Position numbers and translations under genes: made by a program
DNA from: a virus
Virus record (IMG/VR): IMGVR_UViG_3300005663_000785
Location: 1 to 21,081 of that record
DNA length: 21,081 nucleotides
Reading direction: 5' to 3' (one strand)
The notes under the pieces: model-generated
Database searches by the model: none
Told to the model about the DNA's origin: nothing
The model's input: only the letters and a program-made list of their open reading frames with translations
In this document: in pieces, positions 14,102-20,813 of the stretch
Layout of the letters: the number at the start of each line of letters is the position of its first letter
Numbering within the stretch: position 1 is the stretch's first letter

Positions 14102-14222
14102 AATTCGTTGTAAGAAGTGTAATAAAAAGCTAGGTGGAAATCTTGATGGCAAGGTTGAGATAGTCTGCCCTAGATGTGGGCATTATAACGCCTTCAACAT
14201 AAAAGTTAAAAGTGTGGTATAA
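14070..14222 (+). CDS. Com-like zinc-finger protein (50 aa)
   Basis: The frame EIRCKKCNKKLGG ... IVCPRCGHYN with Cys14, Cys17, Cys33 and Cys36 closely matches phage Mu Com (IRCKNCNKLL ... IRCPRC). Com is a zinc-bound translational activator that opens the mom mRNA by binding RNA. The ATG at 14070 has a GGGG site seven nt upstream and overlaps the HNH gene by 32 nt in another frame. A later TTG (14091) is less likely. No mom-like gene is present in the window, so its target is unknown; RNA binding is inferred from the family. The TAA stop overlaps the -10 hexamer of the following promoter. Confidence 0.8.
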   Translation: MKRGIQGLIFEIRCKKCNKKLGGNLDGKVEIVCPRCGHYNAFNIKVKSVV

Positions 14223-14223
14223 T
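14194..14223 (+). promoter_or_regulatory. Extended -10 promoter before the short RNA
   Basis: TGG plus TATAAT (14218-14223) is an extended -10. TCAACA (14194-14199, four of six to consensus, 18-nt spacer) may act as -35. The -10 shares bases with the Com-like stop codon. The GTGGTATAAT core is identical to that at 3069-3078. Confidence 0.6.
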
Positions 14224-14229
14224 AGGATA

Positions 14230-14332
14230 AGTGTTCTAAACACAATTCCCTCAGCACGTTAACAACCGAATAACCAGAGCTACTAAGATAGCCCATTTAC
14301 GAGAACCTTGAGTTCCGTGAGTGGGTTTTTTT
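14230..14332 (+). ncRNA. Candidate short phage RNA or attenuated leader (about 100 nt)
   Basis: Between the promoter and the terminator lie about 60 nt with no ORF, then the terminator stem. A perfect hairpin, GTGTT-CTA-AACAC (14231-14243), stands at the 5' end, and a weaker GCTA/TAGC pair (14279-14292) competes with the base of the terminator. This arrangement yields either a free-standing small RNA or a leader in which termination is conditional and gates the scaffold and capsid genes. No known riboswitch consensus was recognised. Confidence 0.5.
14292..14332 (+). terminator. Strong intrinsic terminator
   Basis: CCCATTTACG pairs with CGTGAGTGGG (ten pairs, two G-U), followed inward by GAAC/GTTC around a CTTGA loop with one bulged A. 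Seven Ts follow directly (14326-14332). It lies 22 nt before the scaffold-like gene. Confidence 0.85.
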
Positions 14333-14354
14333 ATTAAATAAACGGAGGTTTACA

Positions 14355-15143
14355 ATGGCAAAGGACGAGGAAGTCGTTCAAGAGGAGAAGGCTTCAACAG
14401 AGGAGACTACTTCAAAGGAGACTGAAACCAAGGCGGAAGAAAAAGGGGAAACGAAAGCAGAGGAGAAGTCTACAGAGCAGCCTTTTAGCACAGAGCAAGA
14501 GGCTAGGATACAACAGATGGTTTCGCAGGCATCTACGGAAGCCACAAAGACAGCAGTAGAAGCGGGTCGGCGACAGCTTCAGGGGGAGCAAGACCGCAAT
14601 AGAAATGCCGAAAGCAGGGCGAGACTTGCCGAATCAAGAGTCAAAGGATACGAAACCAGTCTAAGTGGTCTGGATGAGGAAACTCAGAAGGACATAGAAC
14701 TGGCAAGACTACGGGAGCAAGACAAACATTATCAGTCTAATGCACAGGATGAGGAGCAGAGGAGACAGCAAGCGACTCAAATCCAACAGATGAATGACTC
14801 TTTAACAGAAGAAGTTAAAATCTGGGGAATAGAGCCTAACGACAAGAGAATTGATTATGCTTCTGACGCACCTGACTATTTTACAGGTAGAAAGCGATTC
14901 ACGGATTCGCTTCAGAAAATAGTCAACGCAAAACAGCAAGAGGCTGGAGAGAAACAGGCGGAGAATTTGAAGAATTTAGAAACTAAACTCCGCAAGGATT
15001 TAGGTCTTGACTCGGTAGATACTACCACGGGAAGTGGTGGGGGTAGTGATTCCGATGCTGAGTTCAAAAAGGGACTTGGTGATGGGAGTTTACCGTTAAA
15101 CAAAACAAATATGGCGAGAGCTAAGAAATTAGGAATTGCTTAA
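14355..15143 (+). CDS. Scaffold-like head assembly protein
   Basis: The position immediately upstream of the major capsid gene, the 262-aa size, a very acidic low-complexity N-terminus (Glu/Lys/Thr repeats, residues 1-45), a long Gln/Arg/Glu coiled-coil centre (about 48-150) and a short basic C-terminus (NMARAKKLGIA) are the pattern of phage scaffolding proteins. These template prohead assembly and are then removed. The basic C-terminus would contact the capsid protein. The ribosome site is CGGAGG. Expression must pass or bypass the terminator directly upstream. Assignment is from architecture, not conserved residues. Confidence 0.8.
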   Translation: MAKDEEVVQEEKASTEETTSKETETKAEEKGETKAEEKSTEQPFSTEQEARIQQMVSQASTEATKTAVEAGRRQLQGEQDRNRNAESRARLAESRVKGYETSLSGLDEETQKDIELARLREQDKHYQSNAQDEEQRRQQATQIQQMNDSLTEEVKIWGIEPNDKRIDYASDAPDYFTGRKRFTDSLQKIVNAKQQEAGEKQAENLKNLETKLRKDLGLDSVDTTTGSGGGSDSDAEFKKGLGDGSLPLNKTNMARAKKLGIA

Positions 15144-15157
15144 TAAGGAGTTAAATT

Positions 15158-16039
15158 ATGGCAACAAGTGGATGGACTACAACCTCAGCACTTGCTGATA
15201 GTTTGGATGATGTCCGTTCTTCAGCAAGGATAGTGAGGGAATTTGAGGGGGTTATGCCTCAACTAGTGGATAAGGCTACACTAGGTGAGGGTATTGGACC
15301 TGCTTGGCAGGAAATCAAGTATGACCAATTAACCGCACAGGCTGTAACTGAAACCACGGAACTGGACAATCCTCAGCAGTTAGCTGATTCACTGATTTCA
15401 ATTACTCCGACAGTGGTGGGTATTGAAACATTTATCACTGATAGAGTAGCAGCAAGAATCAGCAAAATAGGCTTATCTAAGATAGGTAGTCTTGGGCAGA
15501 ACGCAATTCAGAGAAAGAAAGACGAAGACGGGCTGGTATTATTTGCCAGCGCAACTGATACTTCTGACCCTGGTGCAGGCGTTACTTTATCTTCGGGTTA
15601 TATTGCCTCGGCATCTTATAACATCACAAGCAATACAACTGAGCCAGGGCACAAGCCAATCAGATGCGTCTTACATGGTTTCCAGATAAAGGATTTATAT
15701 GACGAACTGGTAGCTGGTGTGGGAACATATGTGGTTGACGAAGGCCCGACTGCACGAGTATTTCAGAACAGGTTTGACCTACCGATAGCAGGTACAGAAG
15801 TCTATGAGGATGGCAACATCTCGATAGTCAGTGGTATTGATGATGCTACTGGTGGTGTTTTTGCTATGGAGGGAATCGTTCTAGTCCAAGGTCGAGCACC
15901 ACGCATTATAAGTGTAAGGAACGAGAAGCGTGGTGGTGGTGGAGACCATGTGTATCACTATGATGAGTATGCCTACGGAATTCGTTTAAGCAACTGGGTA
16001 TATTCGATGGTGAGCGATGCGACTGCTCCAACAAGTTAA
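15158..16039 (+). CDS. Major capsid protein, probable HK97 fold
   Basis: The 293-aa protein follows the scaffold-like gene after 14 nt, with AAGGAG as ribosome site. The N-terminal arm (SLDDVRSSARIVREFEGVMP) and an E-loop-like segment (GPAWQEIKYDQLTAQAVTET) are followed by a helical spine (DSLISITPTVVGIETFITDR) and the domain ending in VQGRAPRIISVRNEKRGGGG. This is the order and length of a minimal HK97-fold shell protein. Proteolysis is not obvious. The 3' flank contains two structured RNA elements instead of the overlaps common upstream, in line with separate control of capsid protein dosage. Confidence 0.85.
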   Translation: MATSGWTTTSALADSLDDVRSSARIVREFEGVMPQLVDKATLGEGIGPAWQEIKYDQLTAQAVTETTELDNPQQLADSLISITPTVVGIETFITDRVAARISKIGLSKIGSLGQNAIQRKKDEDGLVLFASATDTSDPGAGVTLSSGYIASASYNITSNTTEPGHKPIRCVLHGFQIKDLYDELVAGVGTYVVDEGPTARVFQNRFDLPIAGTEVYEDGNISIVSGIDDATGGVFAMEGIVLVQGRAPRIISVRNEKRGGGGDHVYHYDEYAYGIRLSNWVYSMVSDATAPTS

Positions 16040-16040
16040 T

Positions 16041-16086
16041 ACCGCTGAAAAATCAGATAGAGTAAGGGATGAAGACTCTTAGCGGT
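16041..16086 (+). promoter_or_regulatory. Structured RNA motif, copy 1
   Basis: Outer stem ACCGCT/AGCGGT (16041-16046 with 16081-16086) encloses a 5' internal loop GAAAAATCAGAT, an inner stem AGAGT/ACTCT and an apical loop containing GATGAAG. The same layout, with different stem sequences but the same AAAATCAGAT and GATGAAGAC, follows at 16094-16144. It is downstream of the capsid gene, with no U-run, so it is not a terminator. Confidence 0.6.
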
Positions 16087-16093
16087 GCAAAAA

Positions 16094-16144
16094 CTTTGTC
16101 TAAAATAAAATCAGATGTTTGGGTGATGAAGACACCCGACAAAG
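16094..16144 (+). promoter_or_regulatory. Structured RNA motif, copy 2, abutting the Shine-Dalgarno site
   Basis: Outer stem CTTTGTC/GACAAAG (16094-16100 with 16138-16144), 5' internal loop with AAAATCAGAT, inner stem GGGTG/CACCC (16121-16125 with 16133-16137) and loop ATGAAGA. The last base of the outer stem is the first G of GGAG for the 246-aa gene, so folding could limit ribosome access. Confidence 0.65.
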
Positions 16145-16153
16145 GAGAACAAA

Positions 16154-16894
16154 ATGGCGAACATGGGTTCAAAGGGAATAACTAGGTATGAGGAAACCTT
16201 TGCTGCGGACAATATAGGTAGTGCAGGCAATGGTGTTGCCTGGCTTGAGACCAATGATGCTGGCACGGCTTTTGCCAGAGCGGTTGCAGCGGGTAAGGGA
16301 TTGCACGTTTTTGGGGCAACTTCCACTGGTGGTGCTGACAGACATGAGTTCCTCAGTGATAAATTTATGTTCACTGGGCAAGAGGGGCACTCATCGGTTG
16401 AAATACTGCTCCAGTTGGGGGCTATTACAGATGTAGCCTTTAACTTTGGGTTCTTTGATGCTGTTACTGGGGCAAACAGCATCCTACCCGCCAAGATTGA
16501 TAGCGAGGTCATCACAGGTCAGGTTGCTGATGGGTTTATCGGTTTTCTTTATGATTCAAATGCAACCTATGATGAGCTCCACTGCTTCTGGGCTAATGGT
16601 GGTGTTGATACCACAACGGCAATAGCCGACCTGAGAATGGTGGGTTTAGCTCCAATAGCCTCAAAGTGGCTATACATGAAAGTTGAGATGCAGGACAGGG
16701 GTTCAGGTAAGGGTGTCAGGGCAACCTTTCTTACGGTAGACTCTAATGGTCGCAGTGCGGAGAAAGTCTTTAATACTTCGGTAGATAGAGACCTTCCTCT
16801 TGACTATTACCTAGGGGTGATAAATCGAACTACCACTGCGGTCAACATCTATCTTAAAGGTGTTGCCTGGGAACAATCAATACCTAATATGTAA
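16154..16894 (+). CDS. 246-aa virion structural protein (beta-sandwich-like)
   Basis: The gene lies directly after the capsid gene, with AAAGGAG as ribosome site. The product is rich in Gly, Ala, Thr and alternating hydrophobic residues. It suggests a jelly-roll or lectin-like beta sandwich: EETFAADN at the start, then HSSVEILLQLGAITDVAFNF, WLYMKVEMQDRGSGKGVRAT and YYLGVINRTTTAVNIYLKGV. This is the layout of concanavalin-like phage structural domains used in decoration proteins or fibres. No catalytic residues are evident. Candidate roles are capsid decoration or a head or tail fibre subunit. The name is based on position and predicted fold only. Confidence 0.7.
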   Translation: MANMGSKGITRYEETFAADNIGSAGNGVAWLETNDAGTAFARAVAAGKGLHVFGATSTGGADRHEFLSDKFMFTGQEGHSSVEILLQLGAITDVAFNFGFFDAVTGANSILPAKIDSEVITGQVADGFIGFLYDSNATYDELHCFWANGGVDTTTAIADLRMVGLAPIASKWLYMKVEMQDRGSGKGVRATFLTVDSNGRSAEKVFNTSVDRDLPLDYYLGVINRTTTAVNIYLKGVAWEQSIPNM

Positions 16895-16907
16895 TTAAGA
16901 AGGTTTT

Positions 16908-16972
16908 TGGGGATTGTCCTGAAATCAATCCCCACTAAGATTCAGGTGCTGACCTTTCAGCATCTTAGGAGG
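16908..16972 (+). promoter_or_regulatory. Compact pseudoknot-type RNA upstream of the fibre-like gene
   Basis: P1 is TGGGGATTG/CAATCCCCA (16908-16916 with 16926-16934). P2 is CTAAGA/TCTTAG (16935-16940 with 16963-16968). P3, inside P2, is TGCTGA/TCAGCA (16947-16952 with 16957-16962) with a CCTT loop. The only other unpaired segment, TTCAGG (16941-16946), is perfectly complementary to CCTGAA in the P1 loop (16918-16923). Helices abut without spacers. P2 contains the first two bases of the AGGAGG site (16967-16972), so the fold can control translation of the 966-aa protein. Confidence 0.7.
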
Positions 16973-16982
16973 AAAAAACAAT

Positions 16983-19883
16983 ATGGCTGTTTCTAAAACA
17001 CATAAAGGGTGGCAATTCGACAAACATAACGGCCGCCTAAACTTTTACTACGAGGGAACACGGGTTGGTCATATCACTGCAAGTGGTATGGACTTAGCCT
17101 CTGGCTTAGACTACACCATTGATGGTGTTTCTGCCAGTGGTGGAATCAGTAACCTTGACGAAGCCTATGACGGTGGTGGTTCTGGTTCGGGTAGGACTAT
17201 CACTGTTGATAGTAATGCAGTTGTTCTGGCTGGTGATGAAGCAACACAAAACATTTTTGTAATCACGAATACAGCGGGTACAGGTGCGTTGATTGACTTA
17301 ACCCATACCACCACATCATCCAAGGATATTGATGGTACTGGCTCAACTTGGTCTGTAACTGGTGCTGGTGCTGCGGTATTCACTACCATTAGTGGCACTA
17401 CACTTACCCTGAGTGCTGATATTGATATGTCAGCTTCGGCTACGGGTACTTACGACATCATCTTGAAGGATTCTGTGGCTGACGCACTTTCAATTAGGCG
17501 AGCTTCTACAGATGTGATAGTTTTTGACACCTCTACCCCAAGGGTAACTATTACACCTGCTACGACTATCACTGGAGCTTTGACTGCTTCCAGTACAATT
17601 ACTGGAGGGGGTATACTTACCATCAGCACGGGTGGAGCTAGCATTACAGGTAACACTACAATCACGGGAGACCTTACCGTTACAGGCACCATGGACTGGG
17701 GTTCTAGTCTTACGGTAGACGAGCTAATACTTGATACTGATGGGGCTGCTCTAGGCGCTACTGTGTGCGGTTTATGGCGAGATAATGGTGGGGATGCTTC
17801 TTTCCAAGCCATTGCGGGTAAAGCAGTCAAACTTCTCATAGCTGGTACCAGCGAGATGGAAGTTGGTGATTCAGCAACCATCGTTAATGAGGCAGGTGCT
17901 AACAGAGACTTCAGGGTAGAGAGTGACAATTTGGAGTACGCTCTCTATGTAGATGGTGCTAAGGACAGTGTGGTAATCGGAGACAATACCGACATTTCTG
18001 ATGTAGACTATCGCCTTATGGTCGGTAATGTGGCAAAGACGTTAGCCACTGGTCAGAGTGCGGCTTTACTTTATGTCGCACCAACTGCCTCTACAACGGA
18101 ATTCACTTCAGGGACTCATGGCTATATAGCCACGGCATACTTCGCAGAACCGAACATCACCAATGCTGGTGGTGGCACTATAACCACTGCTGCAACTGTT
18201 TACATCGCTGACGCTCCAACAGAGGCTAACAGCAACAACGCTGCTCTCTACATAGCGTCTGGGGCACTGACGGTTCTCTCTGGGGCAGTCACCTTAGATG
18301 GTGGCGACTTCCTTTTCAACAACCTTGGTGCCGACCTTAACTTCAGGGCAGAAAGTGACAACTTACAGTATGCCTTGTATGTTGATGGGGGTAAAGACTG
18401 TGTAGTGATTGGTGATAATACGGATGTATCCGATGTGGATGTTCGCTTGTATGTTGGTAACGTAGCTAAAACACTACTCGCCAATCAAAGTGCAGCTATA
18501 CTCCATGTAGCACCAACGGCGTCAACAACCGAAGCACCGAGTGCTAGTACTCATGGTTATATTGCTACCGCTTACTTTGCGGAACCAAACATCACAGAGG
18601 GTACGGGAGATACCACTGTCGCTGCGACTGTCTACATTGCAGATGCTCCGACTGAGGCTGAAACTGACAACGATGCCCTTTATATCGCATCAGGCGATAC
18701 CACAATGGCTTCGGGTAGCTTTACCATAAAATCTGGTAGTATCGTTCTGACTTCAGGCAACCTTACTTTTACAGCAGCTAGTGACGTTATAATCGCCGCT
18801 GCTACGGGTGCTGCGCTAGAAATCAGTGACGCTTCAACTAAATTCTACGCCATTGATACCAGGGTGACTACTTCTGCTGTAACCACTCATGCCTTTGATA
18901 TATCTGACTACACATTAGCTTCTGATTCCGCAGTCGTGGCAACGGGTTTGAGTTTAGCGGCACACACTTTGACCTACTCTGGTAGCAACACAGTAACAAC
19001 CCAGTTGGATACCGTGGTCATTGGAACACGAACCGTTGCTGGTAGTGCAGTAACAGTTAATGAGTCCAACTCTTTACTCCTAGTTGCTCCTACTGAAAGC
19101 GGAAGCATTACTCTTGTTGCTACTTCTGCCCTTCGGATAGTCAATTCTGGTGGTACTCCCACAAATCAGTATGGTATCTACATCGAAGACTTGACCGTAG
19201 GTGCTACCCTGGATGTGGGTATCTACCTTGCTGGTGCTGACTCAGCGGCTATATATGTAGCTGCTGACCCAATCCACCTTGCTGACAACGTAAAACTCGG
19301 ATTCGGTACTGGTACAGGGGTCGGTGCTTTTGACGCTTCAATCTACTACAGTAACGCAGACCTAGTTATCGTTCCAAACGACATTGGTACTGGTCTGGTG
19401 AATATTGCGGGTGGTATAGAATCTAGTTCAGCGGCCGAAATTATTATCAGCGTTGATAATGCTGCCATAACCGTAGGCACTGAAGGTGCCATGAGAGTTC
19501 CTTTCCGTGCTACTACGGATGCCGCTTTTAATGATGCCGCTGGTGGTGACATAGATGGCTGCATAGGTGTCCAGCAAGATACGGACAATGGCAACCTCGG
19601 AACTTTTGAAGCTAGGGTAAATGGCTCTTGGGTTAGTGTAGCCACCGCAGGTATTGAGATTCAGGGGAAGACTCTGGGAAGTAGAAAGAATCCCAGTAAC
19701 AAGTGGCACGATAATCAGATAGTCGGAGAAGGCTTGGTAGACGAAACCATTTGTTCCACCTGTGGTAAGAAGATGAAGGTTGGAGAACCTATTGTTCTGT
19801 ACCCCAACTTTGAACGCACAGACAAGAACGATGGCACATCAAGTCTCCATTGTGTCTTCGCACATCTTGCTTGCGCCAAGTAG
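16983..19883 (+). CDS. 966-aa repetitive fibre-like protein with C-terminal zinc-binding module
   Basis: The N-terminus (KGWQFDKHNGRLNFYYEGTR, then VGHITASGMDL) resembles the adaptor start of many phage tail-fibre or appendage proteins. The body is Thr/Ser/Gly/Ala-rich beta-repeat sequence with phrases such as TTITGALTASSTITGGGILT, likely a beta-helix or intertwined trimer. Residues 307-427 and 453-571 are two homologous units (ESDNL.YALYVDG.KD.VVIG ... IADAPTEA). The end has C924-x2-C927 ... H956-C957-x3-H961-x2-C964, a probable zinc site unusual for a fibre tip. No endosialidase or intramolecular chaperone motif is seen. The AGGAGG site is partly inside an RNA fold. Receptor-binding or virion-surface function is inferred. 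Confidence 0.75.
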   Translation: MAVSKTHKGWQFDKHNGRLNFYYEGTRVGHITASGMDLASGLDYTIDGVSASGGISNLDEAYDGGGSGSGRTITVDSNAVVLAGDEATQNIFVITNTAGTGALIDLTHTTTSSKDIDGTGSTWSVTGAGAAVFTTISGTTLTLSADIDMSASATGTYDIILKDSVADALSIRRASTDVIVFDTSTPRVTITPATTITGALTASSTITGGGILTISTGGASITGNTTITGDLTVTGTMDWGSSLTVDELILDTDGAALGATVCGLWRDNGGDASFQAIAGKAVKLLIAGTSEMEVGDSATIVNEAGANRDFRVESDNLEYALYVDGAKDSVVIGDNTDISDVDYRLMVGNVAKTLATGQSAALLYVAPTASTTEFTSGTHGYIATAYFAEPNITNAGGGTITTAATVYIADAPTEANSNNAALYIASGALTVLSGAVTLDGGDFLFNNLGADLNFRAESDNLQYALYVDGGKDCVVIGDNTDVSDVDVRLYVGNVAKTLLANQSAAILHVAPTASTTEAPSASTHGYIATAYFAEPNITEGTGDTTVAATVYIADAPTEAETDNDALYIASGDTTMASGSFTIKSGSIVLTSGNLTFTAASDVIIAAATGAALEISDASTKFYAIDTRVTTSAVTTHAFDISDYTLASDSAVVATGLSLAAHTLTYSGSNTVTTQLDTVVIGTRTVAGSAVTVNESNSLLLVAPTESGSITLVATSALRIVNSGGTPTNQYGIYIEDLTVGATLDVGIYLAGADSAAIYVAADPIHLADNVKLGFGTGTGVGAFDASIYYSNADLVIVPNDIGTGLVNIAGGIESSSAAEIIISVDNAAITVGTEGAMRVPFRATTDAAFNDAAGGDIDGCIGVQQDTDNGNLGTFEARVNGSWVSVATAGIEIQGKTLGSRKNPSNKWHDNQIVGEGLVDETICSTCGKKMKVGEPIVLYPNFERTDKNDGTSSLHCVFAHLACAK
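17901..18695 (+). repeat. Two homologous internal units of the fibre-like gene
   Basis: Bases 17901-18263 and 18339-18695 encode units of about 120 residues, offset by 146 codons. Protein identity is high (for example VGNVAKTL, HGYIATAYFAEPNIT, TVYIADAPTEA in both), while synonymous positions have diverged widely. The duplication is therefore old and held at protein level. Confidence 0.85.
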
Positions 19884-19886
19884 AAT

Positions 19887-19919
19887 AAGGGCTTGGGGGG
19901 AGAGCCTTAAATCTCCCCC
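19887..19919 (+). promoter_or_regulatory. G-rich hairpin or H-type pseudoknot before the 291-aa gene
   Basis: GGGGGAGA (19896-19903) pairs perfectly with TCTCCCCC (19912-19919). In addition AAGGGCT (19887-19893) can pair with AGCCTT (19903-19908) with one bulge, which together gives an H-type pseudoknot. No U-run follows. AAAGGAGGG lies 8 nt further on. Likely an mRNA stability or translation element. Confidence 0.5.
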
Positions 19920-19937
19920 ATAAATAAAGGAGGGTAT

Positions 19938-20813
19938 ATGAAACTTAACAATGGGGAAATCTGGATGTCGAGGGAACCGCTTGCAAAACTCATGGAGCAG
20001 AAGTTTCCTATCAGGACAAGCTACGACTTAGCGATGATGGTTAGTAAATTAAATGCACAGCTAAAGGTCATTGACGAAGTGCGCAACAGTCTTGTCAGAA
20101 CTCACGGGACACCCGATAAGGACAATCCACAACAGATGAGTTGTCCAGTAGTAATTGAGAAGATGGATACCAAGGGTAATGTCGTAAAAGACAAAGATGG
20201 GAAACCTATCATGAAGTCAAACCCAAACTTCTCAAAGTTTATGGATGAGTTTGCCGAGTTGCTAAACAAAGAAGAAGAGATTGACTTCGGTAAAACTAAA
20301 GTTCCCGTGAAGTTACCTGAGAAGGTAGCGGCAACCTGTGACAAGTGCTCACACAACATGGATAGACCACTTGAGATAGAACCAATCCTTTATGGCACTG
20401 GAAAAGTTTATAGAGGTCTAGCCTGTCCGAAAGGGCAGGTTAACCCTCTTTGCTGGGGGTGGGGGAAACTCCTCCCCCAGCCTATGAATGGAGTGGTAAT
20501 GTTGATTCAAGCAACGCTAACAGTGAATGGTAACGAGAAGGCGTGGAGTTTACAGGAGGTGCACTTACAGTCTCCTGGCTCTAGGGGCTTTCATCGGTAT
20601 AGGATAATATTAGTTAATCGAGACGGCAAGCTCGCAGAGTATCGGGAGGATTTAGGGCTGGCTTCAAAATTCAAAGGGGCGAAGCAAGTCAATATCCCCT
20701 CCCTCTGGGAGCATACGGTAGCGGAGTTAATCTCGCTTGCCGTCGAACTCCGCTACGAAACAGATATAGATGTTAAAGAGTGGCTTCAAATAGATAAAAT
20801 GAAGCTTGCCTAA
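19938..20813 (+). CDS. 291-aa two-part protein: DUF1617-like N-terminus, Cys module, beta C-terminus
   Basis: Residues 1-133 (MKLNNGEIWMSREPLAKLME, RTSYDLAMMVSKLNAQLKVI, EEIDFGKTKVPV) match the pattern of a small stand-alone phage protein family (DUF1617-like) normally about 140 aa. A Cys segment follows (TCDKCSHNMDRPL ... LACPKG ... LCWGWGK). The C-terminal 104 residues (from MLIQATLTVNGNEKAW) are a separate alpha/beta part with a basic RGFHRYRIILVNRDGK strand. The frame is open throughout, but an internal ATG at 20499 has GGAG five nt upstream, so the second part may also be made alone. Strong hairpins lie between the parts (20419-20481). Function is unknown. Confidence 0.7.
   Translation: MKLNNGEIWMSREPLAKLMEQKFPIRTSYDLAMMVSKLNAQLKVIDEVRNSLVRTHGTPDKDNPQQMSCPVVIEKMDTKGNVVKDKDGKPIMKSNPNFSKFMDEFAELLNKEEEIDFGKTKVPVKLPEKVAATCDKCSHNMDRPLEIEPILYGTGKVYRGLACPKGQVNPLCWGWGKLLPQPMNGVVMLIQATLTVNGNEKAWSLQEVHLQSPGSRGFHRYRIILVNRDGKLAEYREDLGLASKFKGAKQVNIPSLWEHTVAELISLAVELRYETDIDVKEWLQIDKMKLA
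20419..20481 (+). other. Two strong hairpins inside the 291-aa gene
   Basis: Hairpin 1 is TAGCCTGTCC-GAAA-GGGCAGGTTA (20419-20442), ten pairs including two G-U, closed by a GNRA tetraloop. Hairpin 2 is GCTGGGGG/CCCCCAGC (20452-20459 with 20474-20481). They resemble the intergenic hairpins elsewhere in this operon, although here they are inside an open frame. Confidence 0.6.

Noticed and set aside
16121-16137. Kink-turn (box C/D-like) reading of TGATGA in copy 2 of the RNA motif.
   Set aside because: The opposite CUGA strand and the tandem G-A pairs are not placed correctly, and copy 1 lacks the TGATGA sequence.
16983-19883. Diversity-generating retroelement or CRISPR-like content suggested by the repetitive fibre-like gene.
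   Set aside because: There is no reverse transcriptase, no template/variable repeat pair with A-directed changes, and no regular short repeats with spacers.
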